Counted from the stretch's first letter, positions 1-6,190 are shown. The stretch: DNA of 11,431 nt from SFJ001 sp045118955 (GCA_045118955.1 JBGVKB010000005.1:1-11431), one strand, 5' to 3'. Notes: a model not told the origin generated them from the sequence alone. Numbers and translations are program-made.

Positions 1-95
1 GTGTGAGCGGTTCGGGGGATTTTTGTTGTTAGCTTGCAAATAACTAACAAAACTCGAAAATATTCGAATAATCGTCATAAAAACGGATTGTTTGA
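1..95. other. Terminal DNA of a presumed integrated element (left arm of att junction)
   Basis: This AT-rich, non-coding stretch lies left of the tRNA fragment. All plus-strand frames close within about 42 bases, so at most the last few codons of an upstream gene are here; an integrase tail is possible but cannot be decided. It carries two inverted repeats. TTGTTAG (26-32) faces CTAACAA (44-50). TCGAA (54-58) faces TTCGA (63-67) across AATA, and TATTCGAATA (61-70) is itself a perfect palindrome. Such repeats next to an att core are typical of integrase or excisionase arm sites, but that role is inferred. The composition differs sharply from the GC-rich chromosome further right. Confidence 0.45.
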
Positions 96-143
96 TGCTT
101 CCCAAGCAGAGGGTGGCGGGTTCGAGTCCCGTAACTCGCTCCA
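96..143 (+). pseudogene. 3' half of tRNA-Gly(CCC), att-site remnant
   Basis: The segment reads as the 3' part of a tRNA-Gly. It has an anticodon loop TTCCCAA (99-105, anticodon CCC) and the 3' anticodon-stem strand GCAGA. A T-arm GCGGG-TTCGAGT-CCCGT (117-133) follows, then acceptor strand AACTCGC, discriminator T and encoded CCA (141-143). The 5' half is missing: the expected acceptor GCGAGTT and the D-arm are absent upstream, and the 5' anticodon-stem strand GATGC pairs with GCAGA only in its inner three positions (TGC, from 96). Homology to a normal tRNA therefore begins at about 96, within the anticodon stem-loop. This is where tyrosine integrases of phages and integrative elements often cross over. 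The intact gene should lie at the other end of the element, left of this window. Confidence 0.8.
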
Positions 144-144
144 A

Positions 145-188
145 AAAGCCGCGCATCGATGAACGTTCGATGCGCGGCTTTCTTTTTT
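145..188 (+). terminator. Rho-independent terminator after the tRNA-Gly fragment
   Basis: A perfect 15-bp stem (145-159 with 167-181) and a 7-base loop are followed by TCTTTTTT. It begins two bases after the tRNA CCA end, so it is best read as the original terminator of the tRNA gene. This supports the DNA to the right being the chromosomal flank rather than the element. Confidence 0.9.
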
Positions 189-223
189 GAGATGAAATGC
201 GGTAAAACAGCGGAACAGGATCA

Positions 224-532
224 GTGAACGGCACCCCATTTGTTAGCCAGTATGATATAGGATTCGGTACAACGGCCATCAGCATGGATGCGCGCGAGTT
301 GGCTCGCGTGATCCTGCATGATCCGAACTACAAAGAGGGGCAGCCGGTGCGGCTTCTGGCGTGCAACACAGGCAAGCTGCTGGATGATGGCGATTATTGC
401 GTCTCAGAGCATCTGGCGAATATGCTTGGTGCAGAGGTAAGCGCACCATCGGATGTTCTTTTGTTTGGCGAAAATGGAAAATTGACTGTCGGATGGTCGG
501 GAAACGGACGATTTGTTTTAGCACAAACCTAA
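224..532 (+). CDS. Polymorphic-toxin-type C-terminal domain, probably 5'-truncated remnant
   Basis: The frame encodes up to 102 residues from a GTG at 224 and is open only from 206. No convincing Shine-Dalgarno or promoter precedes it; the nearest purine run ends 3 bases before the GTG. The protein carries the pattern NGTP, then DARELARVI, PNYKEGQPVRLLACNTG, SEHLANMLGAEVSAPSD and NGKLTVGW. I know this arrangement from C-terminal regions of large secreted polymorphic toxins (Rhs/WapA-like and phage-borne ones), where the first motif is usually HG(S/T)P. Here the His is Asn, and the protein starts just at that motif, so the delivery part is gone. The gene following 18 bases downstream is a plausible immunity partner. 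The most likely reading is a displaced or orphan toxin tip left by recombination, perhaps untranslated. The exact toxic activity of this domain is not known to me. Confidence 0.6.
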   Translation: MNGTPFVSQYDIGFGTTAISMDARELARVILHDPNYKEGQPVRLLACNTGKLLDDGDYCVSEHLANMLGAEVSAPSDVLLFGENGKLTVGWSGNGRFVLAQT

Positions 533-550
533 CCAAAGGGGGAGACTCAG

Positions 551-882
551 ATGATCGAAGAAAATGGCATCAAAGGATTTGGGCTGTTTCGAGGTCTTCC
601 TTATGGAGAAATATGTACAGAGGACTACCGAGAGTATCTGGCTACCACAATACTCTGTCCAGAGAGACGATCGAGAAACACATTCGTTCGTTGAATGCCG
701 GCTACTGCCCTATGTGTAGTCCAAGAGATGAATTCATGGGGATCGATCTGGATTGTGCGGGATTTTATTTTGATGATCCGTTCCGTTTTCCAATCGATTT
801 TCTGCGCTACTACACTACTTACAACATCGGCATCCCGCCCGAGTACGAAAAGTATCTGATTGAAGTGGTGGGGCTACAGTAA
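551..882 (+). pseudogene. Frameshifted small protein, possible immunity gene of the toxin-type domain
   Basis: ATG 551 sits 8 bases after a strong GGGGGAG-type ribosome binding site. It opens a frame beginning MIEENGIKGFGLFRGLPYGE that stops at 692-694. A second frame takes over at about 649 and runs to the TAA at 880-882 with protein-like sequence (SRETIEKHIRSLNAGYCPMC, then an acidic/aromatic stretch and YEKYLIEVVG). Adding one A to the AA at 649-650 (ACA AAT ACT instead of ACAATACT) joins both into a single protein of about 110 residues. A one-base deletion in a short A run, either real or a sequencing error, is therefore the simplest explanation. I do not recognise the family. Small size, acidic character and position directly after a toxin-type domain suggest an immunity protein. 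Confidence 0.6.
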
Positions 883-899
883 TCTTTTTCTGTGCCTTC

Positions 900-915
900 G
901 GTGTCGGCGGTTTTT
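900..915 (+). repeat. 16-bp repeat, copy 1 (orphan terminator right arm)
   Basis: GGTGTCGGCGGTTTTT is identical to the bases at 1133-1148. At 1133 it is the right arm and T-tract of a proper terminator. Here no matching left arm (AAACCGCC type) exists upstream, so only half a hairpin remains. Both copies lie shortly before the ribosome binding site of the next gene. Confidence 0.7.
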
Positions 916-951
916 CTTTACCCGGATTTGATCGAACTGGAGGTGCTGTGA

Positions 952-1119
952 ATGGAACTGAAGGATAAAAAGAAGGGGATTCAGTGCGATGAAGAATTTG
1001 ACGATGGGATGACGCCGGAGTCGCGTGCGAATTGGGAAATGAAGATGAGCGAACCAATCAAATTCACGGTTTTGACCCCCGAGGAGTTTGAGGCATTGAA
1101 GAAAAAGCGTGGATATTAA
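952..1119 (+). CDS. Small charged protein of unknown function (55 aa)
   Basis: The frame starts at ATG 952 with GGAGG at 939-943 (8-base spacing) and ends at TAA 1117-1119, whose last bases already belong to the terminator stem. The product starts MELKDKKKGIQCDEEFDDGM, continues with MTPESRANWEMKM and ends LTPEEFEALKKKRGY. It is highly charged, has no membrane segment and looks like a short soluble helical protein. The family is not recognised. The good ribosome binding site and terminator argue that it is real. It lies between the possible immunity gene and the YjcQ gene, in a block of accessory genes. A second immunity-type or phage accessory protein is possible, without direct evidence. 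Confidence 0.65.
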   Translation: MELKDKKKGIQCDEEFDDGMTPESRANWEMKMSEPIKFTVLTPEEFEALKKKRGY

Positions 1120-1150
1120 ACCGCCCACCTCTGGTGTCGGCGGTTTTTTT
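1118..1150 (+). terminator. Rho-independent terminator of the 55-aa gene (contains 16-bp repeat, copy 2)
   Basis: AAACCGCC (1118-1125) pairs with GGCGGTTT (1139-1146). Inner CACC/GGTG pairing is offset by a TC bulge, and a run of seven T follows (1144-1150). The stem overlaps the stop codon of the upstream gene. Bases 1133-1148 repeat 900-915 exactly. Confidence 0.8.
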
Positions 1151-1166
1151 CCCCGAAAGGAGCCCC

Positions 1167-1508
1167 ATGCCCAAAGACGACTACCATGTGATCGCGTACA
1201 AGATCCTTGCCTGCCTGTATGTACATCTAAAGTCCGGGGCGGACATCGACCTGCAGTGCCTTGCCCACGAGGGCCGTCTGTTCCAAATCAACCGGCGCTA
1301 CTGGACGTACATCATGGAAAATCTCGTGAAGAGCGGCCTCGTGGAGGGTCTTGACATCACCCGCACGTGGGGAGATGCCGTGATCATCGATGGTCTGCAG
1401 AACTGCCGCATCATCCCGGCGGGGATCGAGTACCTGTGCAGCAATTCCTTTCTGGACAAGGCGAAACGTTTTTTGAAAGAGGCCAAGGAGATCACGCCGT
1501 TTGTGTAA
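1167..1508 (+). CDS. YjcQ family protein (winged-helix-like, phage-associated)
   Basis: ATG 1167 follows GAAAGGAG (1155-1162) at a short but usable spacing. An in-frame start at 1134 lies inside the terminator and was rejected. The product has 113 residues. The N-terminal KDDYHVIAYKILACLY, the central RRYWTYIMENLVKSGLVEG and the C-terminal IIPAGIEYLCSNSFLDKAKR followed by FLKEAKE match the YjcQ family (PF09639) as I know it. This small winged-helix-like family is common in phages and mobile regions of Firmicutes; its biochemical role is unknown to me. The length is normal for the family and the frame is intact. Its presence fits the accessory character of the 200-1510 block. Confidence 0.82.
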   Translation: MPKDDYHVIAYKILACLYVHLKSGADIDLQCLAHEGRLFQINRRYWTYIMENLVKSGLVEGLDITRTWGDAVIIDGLQNCRIIPAGIEYLCSNSFLDKAKRFLKEAKEITPFV

Positions 1509-1583
1509 CGGCAAAGCGATATGTGCAAAAGAGCCGCGCCTTCTTGCAGCGGCGCAAGCGGACAACCCAAAACGTCGGTTCAC

Positions 1584-1634
1584 AAAAGATCCCCTGCATT
1601 CAGGTGTACACCCATTGAATGCAGGGGATCTTTT
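1584..1634. terminator. Bidirectional terminator between the YjcQ gene and the YjzC-like gene
   Basis: A perfect 19-bp stem (1584-1602 with 1616-1634) starts with AAAA and ends with TTTT, so it can work on both strands. It separates the plus-strand YjcQ gene from the convergent minus-strand gene ending at 1649. Confidence 0.92.
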
Positions 1635-1648
1635 CGGCTATCGCTCGA

Positions 1649-1834
1649 TCACTGCTTCTCCCACTTGTTGCCGGCGGTGGAAACAGGGGGCAGTCGGTCG
1701 CCGCGGCTGATGCTGGCGGTGCGGCCGTTCTCGACCTTGCCGCCGCGGGGGCCTACCTCCTGGTAGGTGCCCGCAGGCGCGCCGGACTCACCGGGGTTGT
1801 ACAGATTGGTGCTGCCGGAATTGCTGTTGGCCAT
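1649..1834 (-). CDS. YjzC-like small protein
   Basis: On the minus strand, ATG at 1834-1832 follows AAAGGAGG with about 8-base spacing; a GTG at 1843 overlaps the binding site and was rejected. The product has 61 residues. After a Ser/Asn-rich start it reads YNPGESGAPAGTYQEVGPRG, then GDRLPP and GNKWEKQ. The order PG, AP-GTY-EVGPRGG, GD-PP and W near the end fits the YjzC family (PF14168): small hydrophilic proteins of unknown function in Bacillus and Clostridia. It is convergent with the YjcQ gene and divergent from recD2, with a structured region (1863-1906) in its leader. Confidence 0.75.
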   Translation of the reverse strand: MANSNSGSTNLYNPGESGAPAGTYQEVGPRGGKVENGRTASISRGDRLPPVSTAGNKWEKQ

Positions 1835-1862
1835 GTTCAACACCTCCTTTCGCAGCTAGTGT

Positions 1863-1906
1863 GGCCGCGGCTCGGCAGAATATGCACCGGTGCAAAAACC
1901 GCGGCC
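1863..1906. repeat. Nested inverted repeats in the yjzC-like/recD2 divergent region
   Basis: GGCCGCGG (1863-1870) and CCGCGGCC (1899-1906) are complementary arms. Between them lies a perfect 12-bp palindrome TGCACCGGTGCA (1883-1894). The structure lies upstream of the minus-strand YjzC-like gene and upstream of the plus-strand recD2 promoter. It could be an operator, or a 5'-leader hairpin of the minus-strand transcript. There is no direct evidence for either. Confidence 0.55.
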
Positions 1907-1914
1907 TGCGGTGC

Positions 1915-1943
1915 TTGCGAAGTGCAAGGTCATGTACTATAAT
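1915..1943 (+). promoter_or_regulatory. Sigma-A-type promoter for recD2-comF
   Basis: TTGCGA (1915-1920) and a perfect TATAAT (1938-1943) are separated by 17 bases. The promoter lies about 80 bases upstream of the recD2 start codon and is the only strong match in the divergent gap on this strand. Confidence 0.75.
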
Positions 1944-2021
1944 GGATAATGCAGTGGTATCGCCTTGTGCCAAAAACAACCGACGATGCCTGAAACGACC
2001 CGCAGAGAGGAGGGCGGCCTC

Positions 2022-4223
2022 ATGGAAAATACGATCCTGCATCTGGAAGGTGTGGTGGAATACCTCATCTTCGAGAACGAGGACAACGGCTACACCGTGT
2101 TCTCGGTGAACACCGGCAGCGAGCTGGTGGAGGCCGCCGGCGTGGTGGGCGAGGTGCACATCGGCGAGACGGTGCAGCTTGAGGGCCGCTTCGAGACCCA
2201 TCCCACCTATGGCAGACAGTTCAAGGCCACCGCCTGCACCACCACCATGCCCCAGGCGGTGCAGGACATCCGAGCGTATCTGGCCAGCGGTGCGCTGCCC
2301 TACATCGGCCCCGCCACCGCCAAAAAGCTGGTGGCCATGTTCGGCGTGGACACGCTGGATGTGATCGCCGAGCACCCGGAGCAGCTCACCGCCGTGCGGG
2401 GCATCACTGAAGAAAAGGCAAACGCCATCAATCAGGAGTTCCGCCGCCAGTTCGGCGCGCGGGAGGTGGTGACCTGGCTGGCCCGCTACGACATCTCGGC
2501 GGCACGAGCCATGGAGGTGTACCGCGCCTTCGGCCCCAATACCCTGAACGCCATCACCGAAAACCCCTATCTGCTGTGCGGTGAGCCGCTGAACCTGCGC
2601 TTTGCACAGGTGGATGAGATGGCAGCCAACCTGCAGCTCCCGCAGGAGAGCCGTCTGCGGGTGTGGGCGGCGCTTTTGTATGTGCTGCGCCACAACGCGG
2701 GCAACGGACACACCTGTCTGCCCCGCGCCCGGCTGACCGCGACCACCTCTGCGTTCATCGGGGTGGAGGCGGACACGGTGGAGGCTGAGCTGTCGGCGGC
2801 AGTCTCGGACAGCGAGCTGTACAGCTGTATGCTGGCGGGCACCGAGTACATCTACCTACCCGACCTGTACCGGGCCGAGGAGGACATTGCGTTCCGCCTT
2901 GCAGACCTGACCAAGCACCCCGCCACCCCGCCCCGCGACCTGGAGCGCAGCATCGACACGCTGGAAAAGGCGCAGGGCTTCGCCTACGCGCCCCGTCAGC
3001 GGGAGGCCATCCGGCAGGCGCTCACCAGCAGCGTGCTGGTGCTCACCGGCGGCCCCGGTACCGGCAAGACCACCACGGTCAACGCCATTTTGGCGCTGTT
3101 TGAGCATCAGGCCGACCGGGTGGCGCTGTGCGCCCCCACCGGCCGGGCGGCCAAGCGGCTGGCAGAGCTGACCGGCCGCAAGGCGTCCACCATCCACCGT
3201 CTGCTGGAGGTGGACTACAGCGGCGGCGTGGTGCGGTTTATCCACAACGAAAAGAACCTGCTGCGGTGCGATGTGGTCATTCTGGACGAGATGAGCATGG
3301 TGGATGTGAAGCTGTTTCAGAGCCTGCTGAGTGCGCTCAAGCACGGCTGCCGCATCATCATGGTGGGTGACGCCGATCAGCTTCCCAGCGTTGGGCCGGG
3401 GAACATTTTGGGTGAAGCCATCCGCAGCGGTGTGGTGCCCACCGTCTGCCTGACCGAGATCTTCCGTCAGGCGGCGCAGAGCCGCATTGTGTCCAACGCC
3501 CACCGCATCGTGGAGGGTCAACTGCCCGAAAACGGCGGCAAGGAGGACGACTTCTTCTTCATCCGCGCCGGCGGCATGGCCTGCCAGCAGCTTGTCTGCG
3601 ATTTGGTGGCCAGCCGCCTGCCCGCCAGCTACGGGCTGGATCCGGTGCGGGACATTCAGGTGCTGTGCCCCACCAAGCTGGGGCCGAGCGGCACCCGTCA
3701 GCTCAACCCCCGCCTGCAGGCCATGCTGAACCCGCCCGCCCGCCAAAAGCCCGAGATCAAAAACGGCGAGACCATCTTCCGGCTGGGCGACAAGGTGATG
3801 CAGGTGCGCAACAACTATGACATTCCCTTTGAGCGGGACGGCGGCGAGGCCGGCGTGGGCGCTTTCAACGGGGACATCGGCATCGTGGTCGCGGTGGAGC
3901 CGGGTCAGCGCACCCTGAAGGTGCAGATGGACGACCGCAAGCTGACCTACACCCCGGAACACCTGAACGAGCTGGAGATCGCCTATGCGGTGACCGTCCA
4001 CAAGAGCCAGGGCAGTGAGTTCCCGGCGGTGGTGATGCCGATGAGCGAGGTGCCCGAAAAGCTGTGCTACCGCAATCTGCTGTACACCGGCGTGACCCGC
4101 GCCCGCAGGCTGTGCGTGCTGCCCGGCCAGAGTGCCACGGTGGCGGCCATGGTGCGCAACGTTCGGCAAAATCTGCGGTACAGCGGTCTTTCTGAATTGC
4201 TGCGCATGGAGAAACAGGGATGA
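2022..4223 (+). CDS. recD2: RecD2 (RecD/TraA-type) ATP-dependent 5'-3' DNA helicase
   Basis: The product has 733 residues from ATG 2022, which follows AGGAGG (2008-2013) by 8 bases. A TTG 57 bases further up is in frame but has no such site. Superfamily 1B helicase motifs are complete: Walker A GGPGTGKTTT (K349), Walker B LDEMSMVD (D422, E423), motif III GDADQLPSVGPG (about 449), TEIFRQ (about 478), then VTVHKSQGSEFPAVV (about 656) and LLYTGVTRARR (about 686). The N-terminus has the RecD2-specific OB-like region (MENTILHLEGVVEYLIFENE onward). Tandem helix-hairpin-helix motifs follow, including YIGPATAKKLVAMFG and VRGITEEKANAI. It acts on DNA in recombination and repair without RecBC partners. 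Its stop overlaps the comF start (ATGA), so the two are translationally coupled. Confidence 0.95.
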   Translation: MENTILHLEGVVEYLIFENEDNGYTVFSVNTGSELVEAAGVVGEVHIGETVQLEGRFETHPTYGRQFKATACTTTMPQAVQDIRAYLASGALPYIGPATAKKLVAMFGVDTLDVIAEHPEQLTAVRGITEEKANAINQEFRRQFGAREVVTWLARYDISAARAMEVYRAFGPNTLNAITENPYLLCGEPLNLRFAQVDEMAANLQLPQESRLRVWAALLYVLRHNAGNGHTCLPRARLTATTSAFIGVEADTVEAELSAAVSDSELYSCMLAGTEYIYLPDLYRAEEDIAFRLADLTKHPATPPRDLERSIDTLEKAQGFAYAPRQREAIRQALTSSVLVLTGGPGTGKTTTVNAILALFEHQADRVALCAPTGRAAKRLAELTGRKASTIHRLLEVDYSGGVVRFIHNEKNLLRCDVVILDEMSMVDVKLFQSLLSALKHGCRIIMVGDADQLPSVGPGNILGEAIRSGVVPTVCLTEIFRQAAQSRIVSNAHRIVEGQLPENGGKEDDFFFIRAGGMACQQLVCDLVASRLPASYGLDPVRDIQVLCPTKLGPSGTRQLNPRLQAMLNPPARQKPEIKNGETIFRLGDKVMQVRNNYDIPFERDGGEAGVGAFNGDIGIVVAVEPGQRTLKVQMDDRKLTYTPEHLNELEIAYAVTVHKSQGSEFPAVVMPMSEVPEKLCYRNLLYTGVTRARRLCVLPGQSATVAAMVRNVRQNLRYSGLSELLRMEKQG

Positions 4224-4957
4224 GCGGCCGATGGGAGCTGCTGCGCGGGCTGCTGTACCCGGAGCGGTGCCCCTTCTGCGACCGGGTGATCGGCTTTCTG
4301 CCGGTCTGCCCGGACTGCGCCGACGAGGTGGAGAAGCTGCGGCACACCCCGTACCGCCTTGCGCCCACCGAGCACCGTATGCGCGGGCTGGAGGGCGCCG
4401 CCAGCCTCTACCTTTATAAAGACGCGGTGCGTGACAGCATCCACGCCATGAAATGCGGCGCAAGGCCCGGGTACGCCCGGCCTTTTGCGGACGAGCTGGC
4501 ACGGGAGCTGTATGGGTGTACTTTTACGGTGCAGGGTGGTATAATACCCGTTGAACAGGGGTGCACCGGCCCGGATCTGCGGCTGGAGTACGACTGCATC
4601 GTCCCGGTGCCGCCGTCCAACCCGGGGCAGTGGTACAATCTGCCCACCCTGCTGGCGCGGCGGCTTTCCCGGTCGCTGGGTCTGCCGGTGGTGAGCGGAT
4701 GTCTTTACAAGCACCGCCGCACCCCGTCGCAGGCGGGGCTGGATGCCGCGCGGCGTCTGGTGAACCTGAACGGCGCCTTTGCGGTGCGCCGGGCGGAGCG
4801 CATCGAGGGGCGGCGGATCCTGCTGGTGGACGATGTGATCACCACCGGCTCCACCGTGAGCAACTGCGCCCTCGCCTTGCAGGAAGCGGGCGCATACAGT
4901 GTGTTTGCCGTCAGTGTGGCGGCTTCGGAACTGGAAAAAGAAACAGCGGAGGGGTGA
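4220..4957 (+). CDS. comF: ComF family protein (phosphoribosyltransferase-like)
   Basis: ATG 4220 overlaps the recD2 stop by four bases. The 245-residue protein has the ComF layout. An N-terminal zinc-finger-like pair CPFC (17-20) and CPDC (30-33) comes first. A central region ends in the family signature RTPSQAGLDAARRLVNLNGA (167-186). The PRPP-binding loop is LLVDDVITTGST (201-212). In transformable Firmicutes ComF is a cytosolic protein linked to DNA uptake and handling of incoming single-stranded DNA; in other species its role is unclear. The usual RGFNQ motif of the family is replaced by PGQWYNLPTLLAR. Residues 98-121 look inserted relative to the family and are coded by locally AT-richer DNA containing an extended -10 sequence. 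Confidence 0.9.
   Translation: MSGRWELLRGLLYPERCPFCDRVIGFLPVCPDCADEVEKLRHTPYRLAPTEHRMRGLEGAASLYLYKDAVRDSIHAMKCGARPGYARPFADELARELYGCTFTVQGGIIPVEQGCTGPDLRLEYDCIVPVPPSNPGQWYNLPTLLARRLSRSLGLPVVSGCLYKHRRTPSQAGLDAARRLVNLNGAFAVRRAERIEGRRILLVDDVITTGSTVSNCALALQEAGAYSVFAVSVAASELEKETAEG
4537..4545 (+). promoter_or_regulatory. Possible internal extended -10 promoter within comF
   Basis: TG-G-TATAAT is a perfect extended -10 element inside comF, reading towards mreB. Only a poor -35 (TGTACT, 4517-4522, 17-base spacing) is present. It would give mreB a supply of transcript independent of recD2. Confidence 0.35.
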
Positions 4958-4980
4958 GCCGGGATGGCGCACCGCCTCTT

Positions 4981-4989
4981 TGATAGAAT
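4981..4989 (+). promoter_or_regulatory. Possible extended -10 promoter of mreB
   Basis: TG-A-TAGAAT lies 38 bases upstream of the mreB start, in the 69-bp comF-mreB gap, without a clear -35. A small hairpin (GCCGGC 4994-4999 with 5005-5010) sits between it and the ribosome binding site AAGGAGAG. Confidence 0.4.
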
Positions 4990-5026
4990 GGGAGCCGGCA
5001 TAGGGCCGGCGTAAGGAGAGAGTGAA

Positions 5027-6046
5027 ATGAGCAATTACGACATTGGCATCGATCTGGGCACCACCTCCATCATTGTGGCGGTGGGCAATCAGGGCGTTGT
5101 ATTGAACGAATCCAGCGTGGTGGCGGTGGATACCCGCAAAAACAAGGTGCTGGCGGTGGGCGATGAGGCGCTGGCCATGGTGGGCCGTACCCCCAGCTAC
5201 ATCTCCGCCATCCGTCCCTTGCAGGACGGTGTCATCTCCAACCACACCCTGACCAAGGAGCTGATCTGCCGGTTCGTGAACAAGGTGTACGATGGCCGCT
5301 TGGTCAAGCCCCGTGTGGCGGTGTGTGTGCCCGCGGCCATCACCGGCATCGAGAGCGACGCGGTCATTGAGGCGGTCGTGGCGGCGGGTGCCCGGCAGGT
5401 GTACCTGATCGACGAGCCTTTGGCGGCGGCGCTCGGCTCGGATGTGAACATTCTCGAGCCGGAGGGCCGCATGATCGTGGACATCGGCGGCGGCACCACC
5501 GACATCGCGGTCATCAGCCTCGGCGGCAAGGTGCGCGCCACCAGCGTGAACGTGGCGGGCAACACCTTTGACGAGGAGCTGTTGAAATTTGTGCGCCAGA
5601 CCTTCAGTGTGGCCATCGGCCTGCGCACGGTGGAGGAGCTGAAAAAGCAGGTGGCCTGCTGCCGCCAGAAGGATTTCTCCGCCAGCATGGTCATCAAGGG
5701 CCGCAGCCTGCTGAACGGCCTGCCCCAGAAGGTCACCGTGACCACCGAGGATCTGTACGAGCCGGTGATGATGCTGGCGGAGCAGATCGCCACGGCGGCC
5801 CATCAGGTGCTGGAGAAGACCCCGCCCGAGCTGGCGGGCGACATCTACCGCAACGGTGTGATCCTCACCGGCGGCGGCGCGCTGCTGCAGGGTCTGCCTG
5901 AGTTCCTGAGTGAAAAGCTGAAGGTGAAGGTCTGCCTGTCCCCGGACCCCATCAACTGTGTGGCGCTGGGCACTGCCAAGAGCCTTGCCATGGGCAATCA
6001 GCTCGAGACCGGCTTTTTGAACGCCACCCCGCGCATCGGCCACTGA
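5027..6046 (+). CDS. mreB: Rod shape-determining protein MreB/Mbl
   Basis: The 339-residue product starts at ATG 5027, 6 bases after AAGGAGAG, and has full family length. Actin-fold ATPase motifs are visible: phosphate-1 DIGIDLGTTS (5-14), the MreB signature RTPSYISAIRPLQDGVI (54-70), connect region LIDEPLAAALG (127-137), phosphate-2 VDIGGGTTDIAV (151-162) and adenosine motif ILTGGGALLQG (279-289). It forms membrane-associated filaments that organise peptidoglycan synthesis. There is no N-terminal amphipathic helix, as usual in Gram-positives. Phosphate-1 reads GTTS where many MreB proteins have GTAN, so this may be a divergent paralog (Mbl-like). It is not followed by mreC or mreD, so it is not the classical mreBCD cluster. 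Confidence 0.93.
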   Translation: MSNYDIGIDLGTTSIIVAVGNQGVVLNESSVVAVDTRKNKVLAVGDEALAMVGRTPSYISAIRPLQDGVISNHTLTKELICRFVNKVYDGRLVKPRVAVCVPAAITGIESDAVIEAVVAAGARQVYLIDEPLAAALGSDVNILEPEGRMIVDIGGGTTDIAVISLGGKVRATSVNVAGNTFDEELLKFVRQTFSVAIGLRTVEELKKQVACCRQKDFSASMVIKGRSLLNGLPQKVTVTTEDLYEPVMMLAEQIATAAHQVLEKTPPELAGDIYRNGVILTGGGALLQGLPEFLSEKLKVKVCLSPDPINCVALGTAKSLAMGNQLETGFLNATPRIGH

Positions 6047-6138
6047 TCCGGGCGGCAAAAGCACGGCGCGATGTAAGTCAGTTTCATGCATTCCCTCGCA
6101 ACGAGTGTTACAAAGTCCTGGTTATGTCACTGTTCCCG

Positions 6139-6147
6139 TGCTATAAT
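6139..6147 (+). promoter_or_regulatory. Extended -10 promoter of the metallo-beta-lactamase gene
   Basis: TG-C-TATAAT is a perfect extended -10 element 43 bases upstream of the start codon. The -35 is weak (TGGTTA, 6119-6124, 17-base spacing), as is common for extended -10 promoters. No clear terminator of mreB was seen between 6047 and this point. Confidence 0.65.
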
Positions 6148-6190
6148 GGGGGAACAAAGGAAGAACACACGTTGAAAAAAGGGGGATTTT

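Noticed and set aside
70..143. Complete tRNA-Gly gene
   Set aside because: The 5' acceptor strand and D-arm are absent and the anticodon stem pairs only in part, so only the 3' half is tRNA.
397..882. One continuous plus-strand gene of 161 codons
   Set aside because: Its first part runs out of frame through the toxin-type domain and through the strong start site at 551. Only the portion after about 649 looks like real protein.
1965..2021. Upstream TTG start for recD2
   Set aside because: No Shine-Dalgarno precedes it. ATG 2022 has AGGAGG at 8 bases and begins where RecD2 homology begins.
4067..6091. Very long minus-strand open frame (about 670 codons) opposite recD2/comF/mreB
   Set aside because: It is antisense to three clear conserved genes. 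Its translation is rich in His, Arg, Gly and Ala with no domain, as expected from GC-rich codon usage on the other strand.
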